A DNA stretch of 64,000 nt from contig NZ_JBHZTH010000001.1 in NCBI RefSeq assembly GCF_046545555.1, positions 992,001 to 1,056,000 of the forward strand, given 5' to 3'. This document shows positions 27,101-36,701 of the stretch, piece after piece. The notes under the pieces were generated by a model. It saw only the letters and a program-made list of their open reading frames with translations, did no database searches and was not told the DNA's origin. This DNA is from Winogradskyella sp046545555 (GTDB taxonomy: Bacteria > Bacteroidota > Bacteroidia > Flavobacteriales > Flavobacteriaceae). The number at the start of each line of letters is the position of its first letter. The first letter of the stretch is position 1. The translations under genes were made by a program, and so were the position numbers.

Positions 27101-27199
27101 GTGCCTACAATAATCACATTAAAGGCTGGAGCAAATAATATTAAGTTAGAAACTACAGGTAAAAGCGGTCCTTTTATAGACGAGTTGTTTGTAGATTAA
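24164..27199 (+). CDS. GH2 beta-galactosidase/beta-glucuronidase-type hydrolase
   Basis: A 1011-residue protein with a signal ending LGYAQ. The GH2 sugar-binding domain (NFNNDWQF, NVPHDWSFEKG), Ig-like domain and TIM barrel follow in order. Glu409 in WSLGNETHSD is the acid/base and Glu469 in FISTEAPHTW the nucleophile. After the barrel come an Ig-like domain (VFLNGKSLGKDKPG type), a chitobiase C-terminal-like segment (LYTTNGDNPETNG, about 805-860) and a C-terminal binding module (about 880-1011, SSDARRYKGSGFVRFDGG). Ulvan loci use GH2 enzymes on uronic-acid oligomers, but galactosidase activity is not excluded by sequence. It is the first gene of a 12.5-kb unit running to the PL25 lyase. Confidence 0.92.
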   Translation: MNIKKSFLILCLSVCIGLGYAQRTVTNFNNDWQFSLEDYPTFSKRNIDDSSWTTLNVPHDWSFEKGVRKGGDQGQGGGYHDGGIGWYRKHFNIKKESLSNITYINFDGVYMNSDVWINGNHIGKRPYGYISFRYDISKYLKEGNNTIAVRVDNSLEPSARWYHPCGIYAQVKLIEVNSTHFKPNSIFIKTPSIQTNKATVTIDAEFNGEIKGLNYVVKLFSSDGELLNKGRVKLQSSRTTIQLEVENPKLWSPETPNLYKAVTQIIDGKNIIDETENTFGFKTVEWKTETGFWLNGENVKLKGVCEHWEGGPVGGAWTKPMLRWKLQSLKDMGINAIRPSHNPTPPMFYDICDEIGLLVMDEIFDGWHKKAPQDYGKQAFDDWWQRDVKEWITRDRNHPSIFVWSLGNETHSDVAPELVKFGKSLDPTRLFTSGAGNPEDMDIQGVNGGSETKSFIENRRFDKPFISTEAPHTWQTRGYYRTQTWWRDNELPGTYELPNLTEKEIFFYEGINPKNWRNRKQSFNSSYDNATVRVSARKYWEVMRDNPWHSGHFRWTGFDYYGEAGLVHGGLPFNLFMGGALDVSGFKKDLFYFYQSQWTDEPMIHMLPHWTHPRMKKGIVIPVWVYSNADEVELFLNGKSLGKDKPGTVWNEMQCEWMVPYEEGKLEAIAYIDGKEVKRTSFSTGEQPSKLKTSIQKLDAEDSFTTSYIITSESLDNDYNLYPYGENKVYYHINGDVKKISMENGNPIDPTSRTKSDFRALFFGKTRLFLRELPNANQASIITGSILGDKALYTSNTIVIDAKQISILGKNTSSDLEILYTTNGDNPETNGIIYKGVFEILDNTTVKAIVKQNGKVVLKMNETFGKNEGLFWGDEHSKDMWIGRGVNISAEEGILTGDVKASSDARRYKGSGFVRFDGGEGAITWYQENDGEAGDYSIRFRYMHNNEGELHPMKLYVNDEFIRTLEFKETGGWEKEWKFVPTIITLKAGANNIKLETTGKSGPFIDELFVD

Positions 27200-27211
27200 A
27201 ATAAAAAAATA

Positions 27212-27292
27212 ATGATTACAGGGATATTAATTATTTGTGGTTTAGTAATTTTTAATGCTTTATTAATGGTGTTCAGCTGCAATAAAGATTGA
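27212..27292 (+). CDS. Tiny lipoprotein-like peptide (26 residues)
   Basis: An ATG-started frame between the GH2 and fusion genes codes a single hydrophobic stretch ending in VFSC followed by NKD and stop. This looks like a bare signal peptide with a lipobox. It could be a real mini-lipoprotein, a leader peptide, or the leftover 5' end of a deleted lipoprotein gene. Its stop overlaps the first possible (TTG) codon of the downstream frame. Confidence 0.35.
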   Translation: MITGILIICGLVIFNALLMVFSCNKD

Positions 27293-27306
27293 TTTATAAA
27301 AAAGAA

Positions 27307-30300
27307 ATGTGGGCATTTAGAAAGTATTATTTAGTGTTTTGGAGGGTGATAGTTTTACTACTACTCGTTAATTCATATAAATGTAAGTCTTCAGTAGAAT
27401 CTGCAAATGAATCTAAATTTTTAAATTATCCAGCTCATGAGAATAAAAAAAAGCATTTAGAAAAAGGAGATAAAAAAGAAGTTTTGGGTTTGAATAATCT
27501 AATTAAAAGTGCAGATTCACTCTTAACTTGTAATATGTTTTCCGTAGTAAATAAAATAGGTGTACCACCAAGCAAAGACAAACACGACTATATGAGCATT
27601 GGGCCTTATTGGTGGCCAAATCCAGACACTGATGATGGTTTGCCATACATTAGAAAAGATGGAGAAATAAATCCTGAGACAAGAAATAATTATACCGATT
27701 TCGTTGAGAATGAAAATTTTATCAGAGCCATTAAAGACCTAAGTAATGCCTACTATTTAAGTAACAATTTGAACTATGGTAAAAGAGCCTTAGAATTAAT
27801 CAACGTATGGTTCTTGAATCCAGAAACCAAGATGAATCCTCATTTAAATTACGGGCAATCCATCCCTGGGAAAAATGACGGACGATGTTTCGGTATTATT
27901 GAATTTGGAGGGATTACAGAGGTCGTGAAATTTTTGGAATTAGCTAAAGATAACAATGTCTTGGATAAGACAACTGAAGAAGGTATGTTTAACTGGTTAA
28001 CGTTATATTCTAATTGGTTACAAAACAGCAAACTTGGAATAGAAGAATCCACCAGAAAGAATAATCATGGGACACATTATGATGTTCAATTACTAAGTAT
28101 ATTATTATATCTAAATAGAATAGACGAAGTAAAAACCCATTTGTCTACTATCACAAGAGCAAGAATTTTTAGTCAAATAGAACCCGATGGAAGTCAACCG
28201 AAAGAGCTTAAACGCACCAAATCATTTTCTTACTCGGTAATGAATTTACATGGATTTTTACAATTGGCACGTTTAGGGCAAAAAGTTGGAGTAAATCTTT
28301 GGGATGCAGAATCTGAAGATGGTAGAAGTATAAAGAAAGGCTATCAATACATGTTGCCTTATTTGACTAATGAAAAAAAGTGGGAGTACAAGCAAATTAT
28401 TGATAAAAAACAATCTGAAGAAAAATTGATATCAGATTTGAAATCTGTTGATAAATGGTTTAATGATACATCTTTTGATGAAGTACTTCAGTTAATAAAT
28501 GAAAAAAACAAGCTCGAAACTGGTTTTCAAAACCCACCACAAGAATCAAAACCACGAACTTGGTATCATATTAACAGCAGTAACGCCTCTAAGGAAGGCT
28601 TCACGAAAGATTTAAAAGCCATAAAAGACGCAGGTATTGGTGGCGTTTTAGTGTTTAATGTGTCTATGGGTTTGCCAGAAGGAGATGTAAAATACAATTC
28701 TCAAGAACATCGAGATATTTTAATACATGCCGCTAAAGAATGTGAAAAATTAGGCTTAAGTTTTGGAGTGCATAATTGTGACGGTTGGACGTCTAGTGGT
28801 GGTCCTTGGGTAACGCCAGAGCATGCGATGAAAGTCGTTGTAAATAGTCAAGTGATTAAAAAAGGAGGTAAAGCAATTAATATAAAATTGCCACAACCAC
28901 CAGCAAGACATAACTACTATAAAGATATTGCTGTGGTAGCGTATCCAACTTTAGAAACCGAATTGATAGACGATACTGTAAATCCTATAATCACGTCTTC
29001 AGATAAAAGTTTTAATGTAGCCTTAGCCACCGACAAACAAACTAATACACACGCAAATTTAAAAGCAAAAACATGGGTGCAATACGATTATGGAAAAGCA
29101 CACACCATCCGCTCAATGAATGTTTTTATCAATAAGCGTAAAGGACGATTGACTTTATTAAAATCGGACGATGGTATTAATTTTAAAGCAGCACACAAAC
29201 CTAGAGAAGAACGCATCGGTAAAGACGAATGTTATTTCTATGAAAGTTTTAAGCTGGTTACAGCACGTTATTTTAGAATAGAAACCGAAATGGATGCAGG
29301 TATATACGAAATGCAACTTTCTGCAAGTCCTGTTTTAGGAAATATTATGGAGTATACGTCTTATAGAAAAAACAGACGCCCTATTGGAAATACTGCGGCA
29401 GAAACATTCATTAAAAAAGAAGATATTCTTATTTTAAGTGATAAAATGGATGCAAATGGTGTTTTAAAAACAACATTACCAGAAGGAAACTGGACTATTA
29501 TGCGTTTTGGATTTACAGCCTCTGGAGCCACTAACGAACCGTCATCAGTTGAAGGAAAAGGTTTGGAAGTAGATAAATTCAGTAAAAAAGCATTAAAAGT
29601 CCATTACGATGCCTTTGTGGGCAAACTGTTAGAACAAGCGAAGTTAGATGCACCAAACGCCTTGCAATATGTAGAAATTGATAGTTATGAAGTAGGACCA
29701 CAAAACTGGACTAACGATATGGAACAGTTATTTCAAGAACGATTTGGTTACGATTTTACACCTTTTTTATTAATGTATGCTGGTAAAAGCATAGAAAATA
29801 ATGAAACTATTGAATCCGTTTTTTGGGATATGAAACAATTGGTAAGCGATTTAATGGTCACCAATTATTTCGATTATTTCACAGAATTATGTCATCAAGA
29901 TGGTTTGATATCCTACATCGAACCTTATGGGTTTGTAGGCCCATTTAATAGTTTAGATGCAGGTAAAAGTGCTGATATTCCTATGGGCGAATTTTGGTTG
30001 GGAAAACCCAATAAACATAAACGAGCTGCAGTATCTTCAGGACATATTTACGGTAAAAACGTGATTTCAGCAGAAGCCTTTACGAGTACAAAATTAAATT
30101 GGAGTTTCCATCCAGGGTTAGCAAAACAAAAAGGAGATTACGAGTGGACTAATGGAATTAATGAATATATGTTTCATCGTTTTGCACACCAATCCAATAC
30201 CCATGTAAAACCAGGAATGAGTATGAGTTTTGTAGGGTCTCATATTGATAGAACACAAACTTGGTGGGACAATGCAGGTCCAGAATGGTTCAATTATTTG

Positions 30301-31800
30301 GCAAGAGGTTCATATATGTTACGTCAAGGAAATCCTGTGTTAGATGTATTGGTTTTTGTGGGTGATAGAGCACCAAGTCATGTGATACATGCCAACCAAA
30401 TGCGACCTAAACTTCCAGCGGCTTACAAATACGATTGTGTAAATTCTGATGTGATTGTAAATCGACTAACAGTAGAAAACGGAAAATTAAAATTACCTAA
30501 TGGCATTACTTATAATGCTCTGTCTTTGCAGAGAAATGATATCATCAATTTAGAAACGCTAAGAGGCATACATAAACTGTCGCAACAAGGTGCATTAATT
30601 GTAGGTAAAAAACCAAAAAAACTAGGTGGTTATAACACTTCCAAAGAAATGAAAGCTGAATTTGACACACTTGTAAAAGAAATTTGGTCAAATAAAAAAA
30701 CATACAGCTCTGGTGAATGGGAACAAATATTGAAAGAAAATGAAATTCAGAAAGATCTAATTGTTGAAGGACAACCAGACTTTAATTTCTACCATAGACG
30801 TACCCAAAACGAAGATATTTACTTTGTGTACAATCATAATTTAACAGAAAAGGAAGTACTAAACTGTAGCTTTTTAGTAGAAGGTAAAGTACCAGAATTA
30901 TGGAATGCAAAAACGGGAGAGATTACCAAATTAGTGGAGTATACCACTAAAAACGGACGAACAAATATTGCTATTCCAATGCATCCTCAAGAATCGGTTT
31001 TTGTGGTTTTTAAACCAGCAAAAGCAAGTCAACCTAAAGTTACGTTTACGTCAGTTGATAAAAAATCAAAACCTACATTCAGTTTAGATGATGAAAATAA
31101 TTTACAGGCCGAAGTTTATGCAAATGGAAACTACACTGCAAAAGTAAATGATGCAGAAGACTGGATTATGAATGTAAGTGATATTCCTAGTCAAGTTGAA
31201 ATAAAAGGCAATTGGGAAATCAATTTTAGAGAACAAGATTTTTACGAAGCAACCATAAAAACAGATGAATTGTTTGATTGGACTACCCATGCTAAAGAGG
31301 AAATAAAACACTATTCAGGAACCGCAATTTATACAACAACATTCAACATAGAAAAAGAAATGTTGCAATCCGATAGACAATTTCAACTCAATTTAGGCGA
31401 GGTTAGTGTGATAGCAAAAGTATTGGTAAACGGAAAAGATGTTGGGGTAAGTTGGATAACGCCTCACGCTTTAAATATAACGACAGCTTTAAAAGCAGGA
31501 GAAAATACTTTAGAAATTCAAGTCACTAACCAATGGACGAATCGTTTAATTGGTGATGAAAAATTAACTAACCAAACGGAATATGATGTAAGAAGATCCA
31601 AAAAAGGTTTTGGCTCTGAAGATTATAGAGGCAAATACAAAAAAATGCCAGATTGGTATAGAAATAATCAACCACTTCCAGAAGGGCCTCGTAAAACATT
31701 TAGTGCGTATTCATTCCAAAAAGCAACTGATGATTTATTGCCTTCAGGTTTATTAGGACCTGTTACAATATCGACATCAAAAATTATAAAAAGAAAATAA
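27307..31800 (+). CDS. Fusion of alginate-lyase-superfamily (PL38-like) domain and GH106 alpha-L-rhamnosidase
   Basis: A 1497-residue protein from the ATG at 27307 (an in-frame TTG at 27289 is less likely). A membrane or lipoprotein signal ends SYKC. Residues about 40-390 are an (alpha/alpha) toroid of the PF05426 type: SIGPYWWPNPDTDDG (about 97-111), NYGQSIPGKNDGR and RKNNHGTHYDVQ, with Asn253, His254 and Tyr258 at the usual catalytic place. From about residue 404 (ETGFQNPPQESKPRTWYHI) a full GH106-type region follows, including CDGWTSSGGPWVTPEHAM, YVEIDSYEVGPQNWT and the C-terminal VTNQWTNRLIGDE. So one chain would join glucuronan-lyase-type and rhamnosidase activities. The neighbouring gene is a plain GH106. 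Confidence 0.85.
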   Translation: MWAFRKYYLVFWRVIVLLLLVNSYKCKSSVESANESKFLNYPAHENKKKHLEKGDKKEVLGLNNLIKSADSLLTCNMFSVVNKIGVPPSKDKHDYMSIGPYWWPNPDTDDGLPYIRKDGEINPETRNNYTDFVENENFIRAIKDLSNAYYLSNNLNYGKRALELINVWFLNPETKMNPHLNYGQSIPGKNDGRCFGIIEFGGITEVVKFLELAKDNNVLDKTTEEGMFNWLTLYSNWLQNSKLGIEESTRKNNHGTHYDVQLLSILLYLNRIDEVKTHLSTITRARIFSQIEPDGSQPKELKRTKSFSYSVMNLHGFLQLARLGQKVGVNLWDAESEDGRSIKKGYQYMLPYLTNEKKWEYKQIIDKKQSEEKLISDLKSVDKWFNDTSFDEVLQLINEKNKLETGFQNPPQESKPRTWYHINSSNASKEGFTKDLKAIKDAGIGGVLVFNVSMGLPEGDVKYNSQEHRDILIHAAKECEKLGLSFGVHNCDGWTSSGGPWVTPEHAMKVVVNSQVIKKGGKAINIKLPQPPARHNYYKDIAVVAYPTLETELIDDTVNPIITSSDKSFNVALATDKQTNTHANLKAKTWVQYDYGKAHTIRSMNVFINKRKGRLTLLKSDDGINFKAAHKPREERIGKDECYFYESFKLVTARYFRIETEMDAGIYEMQLSASPVLGNIMEYTSYRKNRRPIGNTAAETFIKKEDILILSDKMDANGVLKTTLPEGNWTIMRFGFTASGATNEPSSVEGKGLEVDKFSKKALKVHYDAFVGKLLEQAKLDAPNALQYVEIDSYEVGPQNWTNDMEQLFQERFGYDFTPFLLMYAGKSIENNETIESVFWDMKQLVSDLMVTNYFDYFTELCHQDGLISYIEPYGFVGPFNSLDAGKSADIPMGEFWLGKPNKHKRAAVSSGHIYGKNVISAEAFTSTKLNWSFHPGLAKQKGDYEWTNGINEYMFHRFAHQSNTHVKPGMSMSFVGSHIDRTQTWWDNAGPEWFNYLARGSYMLRQGNPVLDVLVFVGDRAPSHVIHANQMRPKLPAAYKYDCVNSDVIVNRLTVENGKLKLPNGITYNALSLQRNDIINLETLRGIHKLSQQGALIVGKKPKKLGGYNTSKEMKAEFDTLVKEIWSNKKTYSSGEWEQILKENEIQKDLIVEGQPDFNFYHRRTQNEDIYFVYNHNLTEKEVLNCSFLVEGKVPELWNAKTGEITKLVEYTTKNGRTNIAIPMHPQESVFVVFKPAKASQPKVTFTSVDKKSKPTFSLDDENNLQAEVYANGNYTAKVNDAEDWIMNVSDIPSQVEIKGNWEINFREQDFYEATIKTDELFDWTTHAKEEIKHYSGTAIYTTTFNIEKEMLQSDRQFQLNLGEVSVIAKVLVNGKDVGVSWITPHALNITTALKAGENTLEIQVTNQWTNRLIGDEKLTNQTEYDVRRSKKGFGSEDYRGKYKKMPDWYRNNQPLPEGPRKTFSAYSFQKATDDLLPSGLLGPVTISTSKIIKRK

Positions 31801-31803
31801 CGA

Positions 31804-34800
31804 ATGAAAAAATTAGGCTTCATAGTTTTACTTTTTTCGTGTTTGTGTTGCAATCAACCTGCTCAAACAGAAGTGTATTCCACAGATTTAGAAGCAGGTT
31901 TCAAAAACCCACCAAACGAAGCAAAAGCAAGAACCTGGTGGCATTGGATAAGCGGAAATGTCTCAAAATCTGGAATTACAAAAGATTTGGAAGCGATGAA
32001 ATCCGTTGGCATTCAAGAAGCACAATTGTTTAATGTGCATTTAGGATTTCCAAAAGGGCCTGTAAAATATTTAAGTGAAGAATGGCTAGACCTATTCAAA
32101 TTTTCTGCAGAAGAGGCGAAGCGCTTAGATTTAGAATTGGCATTTCACAATAGTGCTGGTTGGTCTTCTTCTGGAGGACCTTGGGTAACCGAAGAAAATG
32201 CGATGCAAACGGTTGTTTTTAGTGAAGTTGAAGTAAATGGAAATCAAAATTACAAAGCGCAATTACCAAAACCAAAAACGAAATTTAAATACTATAAAGA
32301 CATTGCAGTTTTGGCATTTCCAAAACCTAAAAAAGCTGTAAAAATTGATGGTCTAGATTATAAAATGCTTTCCGAACGTGTTCGAAATCATTTATTACCA
32401 GACACGAAAGACATTCCAAAAACGAGTACTATTCAAAAGGAAACTATTATTAATTTAACAGATAAAGTTTCTAATGACGGATTTTTAGATTGGAATGTGC
32501 CACAAGGCGAATGGATTGTGTTACGATTAGGGCACACACCAATAGGAACAACCAATAGACCAGCACCACCAGAAGCCAAAGGATTAGAGGTGGATAAAAT
32601 GAGTAAAACAGCGGTAGACGCCTATTGGAAAGGTGGAGTACAACCCATAATTGATAAACTAGGTGATTTAATAGGAACTACTGTTAACAATTGTTTAATT
32701 GATAGTTATGAAGTAGAAACCACCAATTGGACTGTTGGTTTTGATACGCAATTTGAAGATTTAAGAGGTTATGACCTTACATCATATTTACCAACCTTAG
32801 CAGGTTATTATATTGAAAGTGGTGAAATCTCAGAACGTTTTCTTTGGGATTTTAGAAGAACCATTGGCGATTTAATAGCTGAGAATTACTATGCGCATTT
32901 TAGAGATTTATGTCATAAAAATAACATGAAGTTTTCGGTAGAACCGTATTGGGGACCTTTTGAAAATATGCAAGTAGGTGCTACTGGCGATATTGTGATG
33001 TGTGAGTTTTGGAGTGGCGGTTATCCGTTTTTTGATTCGCCTAAGTTTGTATCGTCCATAGCGCATTTAAATGGTAGTGCCATAGTTGGAGCAGAAGCGT
33101 TTACTGGTATTGGTGGTTGGGACAAACACCCAGCAAGCATAAAATCAATTGGAGACAGAGCTTGGTCAGAAGGCATTACACGCTTTATTTTTCATACCTA
33201 TGTGCATCAACCATGGGATGTTGCGCCAGGTTTAGCCTTAAGTTATCACGGTTTTGATTTTAACCGTTTAAACACGTGGTGGTCGCAAAGCAAGCCCTAT
33301 ATGGATTATCTTGCACGTTCACAGTACCTACTGCAACAAGGTGAAAATGTAGCAGATGTTTTAGTTTTTACAGGAGAATCATCACCAAATATCGGATTTA
33401 TAAAACCTGAAATTAAACAAATGGGTTTCGACTATGATTTGATTGGAGCCAATAAATTAAAAGACCTAACCGTTAAAAACGGAACGATTTACTCATCTGT
33501 AGGCAATACTTATAAAGTTTTAGTATTACCAAATTCGGATTTTATAAAACCAGAAACACTACAAAAAATAAACGAATTGGTTGATGGTGGCGCAACTGTG
33601 ATTGGCAAACAACCATCGCAATCGCCAAGTTTAACCGATTATCCAAATAATGATGAAGTTGTTAAAAGTTATGTAGATGAATTATGGGGAAAAGGTTTGG
33701 TAAAAGAGAGTTCAATTGAAACTGTTTTAAGGAATCAAACACCAGATTTTAAGATAGAAAGTGATGACAAAACAGACCTGAGTTTTATTCATCGTAAAAC
33801 TGATGATGTAGATATTTATTTTATCGCCAATGCTAGAAAAGAAGCAAGAGATATTGTAGCGCGTTTTAGAGTTTCAGGAAAACAACCCGAAATTTGGAAT
33901 TCGGAAACAGGTGAAATAAAAGATGTCGTTGTATTTAAAGAAAATACAGATGAAACAACAACAATTCTTTTGCAATTAGCTATGGAAGAATCGATTTTTA
34001 TGGTTTTTAAAAAGCCTATAAAAGCAAACCATTTAACATCGGTTAAAATGGAATTGGAACAACCAAAATCGGAACCGATTTCTAACTTAGAAATTGTAAA
34101 AGCAGAATACGGAACGTTTCTGCAAGAAGGTTTAATAGATATTACAGATAAAGTAAATAGTGCTGTAAAAGATGGGAAATTAGACTTTAAAATGTCTCGA
34201 GCGTTTTGCGATTGCGATCCTGCAATGGGCTATAAGAAAGAGTTTAGAATGGAATACCAAATAGGAGAATCTATTCATCAACTTTATGCAGAAGAACGCG
34301 AGCATATAGAAATTGATGCAGAAGGTAAAACTTTAAAAGTGTTAAAAGCGGTATTTGGAAAGTTTAAAGCGGAAACCAAAGGTATTCCTCAAAATTATAA
34401 AACCTATGAGGTTACAAATAAAATTAAGGAACTAGTTTCAAACAATACTTTTGATATTCTGATTTCTGATACATTGATAGATAATCAAATTCCGAAAGGT
34501 GATAAAACCGCGTTAAAAATTACCTACAAAACGGATGGTGATGAAAGAACGATGTTTATTCCTAAAGGACAAATTTTAAAGCTATCAAAAGACATATCAA
34601 AACCGAAGTTGGTTTATACTGATGACGTTATCAAATGGATAACACCAAATGCAGGTAAAATAATATATACTTATGCATCAGGTGAAACAAAAGGCGCTGA
34701 AGTAACATCAATACCAGAACCCATTGATTTATCAAATTCTTGGGAAGTAACATTTCCGTTACATTCAGAAGTGCCTGAAACAGTAAACTTTACTGAACTC

Positions 34801-35289
34801 ATATCTTGGTCCGAACATCAGGACGAGAATATTCAACATTTTTCAGGTACCGCAACTTATAAAAATGAATTTGTGTTATCAGAAGATGTGCTTCAACCTG
34901 ATAAGCGATTGGAATTAGATTTAGGAAGCGTCGCCGTAATTGCAGAGGTAATTATTAATGGTAAAAACGTTGCGACTTTATGGAAACCACCTTTCAGAAT
35001 AGTTATTGATGATTTTGTAGTGAATGGTAAAAATACGTTAGAAGTAAAAGTGACTAACCTTTGGCCAAACCGATTAATTGGCGATGAAAAGTTGCCACTA
35101 GATTTTGAGCGCAAAGGCGATAGAATGAAAACATTACCTGATTGGTTATTACATAATACAGCGCGCCCATCAAATCGTTCTACATTTCCATCATGGAATC
35201 ATTATCAAAAAGAAGATACGTTATTAACTTCAGGCATATTAGGTCCTGTGGAAATCAGAATTTTTAAAAAAATAAATCTAGAATTATAA
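31804..35289 (+). CDS. GH106 alpha-L-rhamnosidase (lipoprotein)
   Basis: A 1161-residue protein with a lipoprotein signal (cysteines at LFSCLCC) and the canonical GH106 opening LEAGFKNPPNEAKARTWWHWISGNVSKSGITKDLEAM. Further landmarks are FHNSAGWSSSGGPWVTEENAMQ, LIDSYEVETTNWT, KFSVEPYWGPFENMQVG, EAFTGIGGWDKHP and the C-terminal carbohydrate-binding beta domain with VAVIAEVIINGKNVATLWKPPF and KVTNLWPNRLIGDEKLP. It hydrolyses alpha-L-rhamnosides in the periplasm with inversion (family knowledge). It starts 4 bp after the fusion gene, and its stop overlaps the PL25 start (TAATG), so the three are translationally coupled. Confidence 0.93.
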   Translation: MKKLGFIVLLFSCLCCNQPAQTEVYSTDLEAGFKNPPNEAKARTWWHWISGNVSKSGITKDLEAMKSVGIQEAQLFNVHLGFPKGPVKYLSEEWLDLFKFSAEEAKRLDLELAFHNSAGWSSSGGPWVTEENAMQTVVFSEVEVNGNQNYKAQLPKPKTKFKYYKDIAVLAFPKPKKAVKIDGLDYKMLSERVRNHLLPDTKDIPKTSTIQKETIINLTDKVSNDGFLDWNVPQGEWIVLRLGHTPIGTTNRPAPPEAKGLEVDKMSKTAVDAYWKGGVQPIIDKLGDLIGTTVNNCLIDSYEVETTNWTVGFDTQFEDLRGYDLTSYLPTLAGYYIESGEISERFLWDFRRTIGDLIAENYYAHFRDLCHKNNMKFSVEPYWGPFENMQVGATGDIVMCEFWSGGYPFFDSPKFVSSIAHLNGSAIVGAEAFTGIGGWDKHPASIKSIGDRAWSEGITRFIFHTYVHQPWDVAPGLALSYHGFDFNRLNTWWSQSKPYMDYLARSQYLLQQGENVADVLVFTGESSPNIGFIKPEIKQMGFDYDLIGANKLKDLTVKNGTIYSSVGNTYKVLVLPNSDFIKPETLQKINELVDGGATVIGKQPSQSPSLTDYPNNDEVVKSYVDELWGKGLVKESSIETVLRNQTPDFKIESDDKTDLSFIHRKTDDVDIYFIANARKEARDIVARFRVSGKQPEIWNSETGEIKDVVVFKENTDETTTILLQLAMEESIFMVFKKPIKANHLTSVKMELEQPKSEPISNLEIVKAEYGTFLQEGLIDITDKVNSAVKDGKLDFKMSRAFCDCDPAMGYKKEFRMEYQIGESIHQLYAEEREHIEIDAEGKTLKVLKAVFGKFKAETKGIPQNYKTYEVTNKIKELVSNNTFDILISDTLIDNQIPKGDKTALKITYKTDGDERTMFIPKGQILKLSKDISKPKLVYTDDVIKWITPNAGKIIYTYASGETKGAEVTSIPEPIDLSNSWEVTFPLHSEVPETVNFTELISWSEHQDENIQHFSGTATYKNEFVLSEDVLQPDKRLELDLGSVAVIAEVIINGKNVATLWKPPFRIVIDDFVVNGKNTLEVKVTNLWPNRLIGDEKLPLDFERKGDRMKTLPDWLLHNTARPSNRSTFPSWNHYQKEDTLLTSGILGPVEIRIFKKINLEL

Positions 35290-36701
35290 TGAAGAAATTA
35301 TCAGTAATTACCATATGTATTTTCTTCTTCTTTTTGGGATGTAATACCAATAAAAAAGCGACGCCACAAACCGAAAAGAGTGATGCTTTGGTAGATTATT
35401 TCGCGGATAACGGTTTTGGTAATGCAGTCGCTATCGTACAACATCCAGCTGGAGTCTATCATAAAGGAGTAACATATATAGCTTATCAAGGACCGCTTGA
35501 AGACCCTTATGTGGCTTCATATAATCACGAAACTAAAGAATGGAAAGGGCCATTTAAAGCAGGAGTAAGCGTAATGGGTAAAGACCCAAATCGTAAAAAA
35601 CAAATCGACAATCATGGTAAACCAGCATTGCTTATTGATGATGCTAATTATATACATATTGCTTTTGGTGGTCATGGTGGCACACCTGCAGATGGAGATA
35701 ATCCTTTAGGCAATCACCACTATGGAAAAAATTTACATGCAGTTTCTAAAAAGCCTTTAGATATTTCTGCTTGGGAAACACTAGATAATGTGTCATTGTT
35801 TGGGACTTACAGTCAGTTTATAAAAATGGATAATGGCGATATGTATCTGTTTTATCGTCATGGTGCGCATAGAAGTGATTGGGTCTACCAGAAATCAACA
35901 GATAATGGTGTGACTTTTAGCGAGCCGGTTTCTTTTTTAAAACATAAACGCAGAACAGATATTGAAGCCGAAGATTCTTGGTATCCTTGGGTTAGTAGTG
36001 GCAATGGAGATGATATAATTGTAGCATTTGATTACCACATTTGTAGAGATAACAGAAATGCTCAAGACGCACGCGGGCATATACCAGAACGACATAATGT
36101 GTATTATATGGTTTTTGACACCAAAACAGGACAATGGAAAAATGTTAAAAACGAACCTTTAGAAATGCCTCTGACCAAGGAAATGGCTGATGAAAAAACA
36201 TTAGTAAGGAATATACCTAATGATTGGACGTTTCAGGGCATAACTGATGTAGACCCAAATGGAAATCCGCATGTTGCTGTATTAGTTGGTCCAGATGTAA
36301 ATGCAAGAAGAAGTGGTCCTAAACGCCTACAACATTTTAGATGGGATGGACAGCAATGGTTAAAAAGTAACCTTGCTAATCTTCCCAGAGGAAATGGAGA
36401 TATAGAAGTACAATCATCCACAGCAATTAGCATCTATTTAGAAAGTGAAACCAATGATGATGTTGGTGAGATAAGTAGATGGGACAGTTTTAATGGTGGA
36501 GAAACGTTTAAAAAGACAACAGTTTTTTTACAACGTGACTATTCAGGATTTGTGATATCATCTTTAATTGATAATCCACATCCAGATGCTAGAATTATTG
36601 TAGGAGAAAAAAAAGAAGGAACAGACTTCAGGAAAATGTATTTGTTGGGAGATAGTGGTCCTATACAACGAAATAAGAAGGAAGCTAATCACACAAATTG
36701 A
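35289..36701 (+). CDS. PL25-type ulvan lyase (lipoprotein)
   Basis: A 470-residue protein with a lipoprotein signal ending FFFLGC (Cys18). It is a compact seven-blade propeller without extra modules. His109 (DNHGKP), His129 (GGHGG), Tyr174 (FGTYSQF) and Arg190 (FYRHGAH) show the 20- and 16-residue spacings I recall for His123/His143 and Tyr188/Arg204 of the PL25 enzyme PLSV_3936, so catalytic competence is likely. RDNRNAQDARGHIPERHNVYYM is another family landmark. Being lipid-anchored and without a T9SS tail, it may act on oligomers in the periplasm or at the surface. It is the last gene of the unit that starts at 24164. A frameshifted copy of its 3' end occurs at 38499-38654. Confidence 0.94.
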   Translation: MKKLSVITICIFFFFLGCNTNKKATPQTEKSDALVDYFADNGFGNAVAIVQHPAGVYHKGVTYIAYQGPLEDPYVASYNHETKEWKGPFKAGVSVMGKDPNRKKQIDNHGKPALLIDDANYIHIAFGGHGGTPADGDNPLGNHHYGKNLHAVSKKPLDISAWETLDNVSLFGTYSQFIKMDNGDMYLFYRHGAHRSDWVYQKSTDNGVTFSEPVSFLKHKRRTDIEAEDSWYPWVSSGNGDDIIVAFDYHICRDNRNAQDARGHIPERHNVYYMVFDTKTGQWKNVKNEPLEMPLTKEMADEKTLVRNIPNDWTFQGITDVDPNGNPHVAVLVGPDVNARRSGPKRLQHFRWDGQQWLKSNLANLPRGNGDIEVQSSTAISIYLESETNDDVGEISRWDSFNGGETFKKTTVFLQRDYSGFVISSLIDNPHPDARIIVGEKKEGTDFRKMYLLGDSGPIQRNKKEANHTN

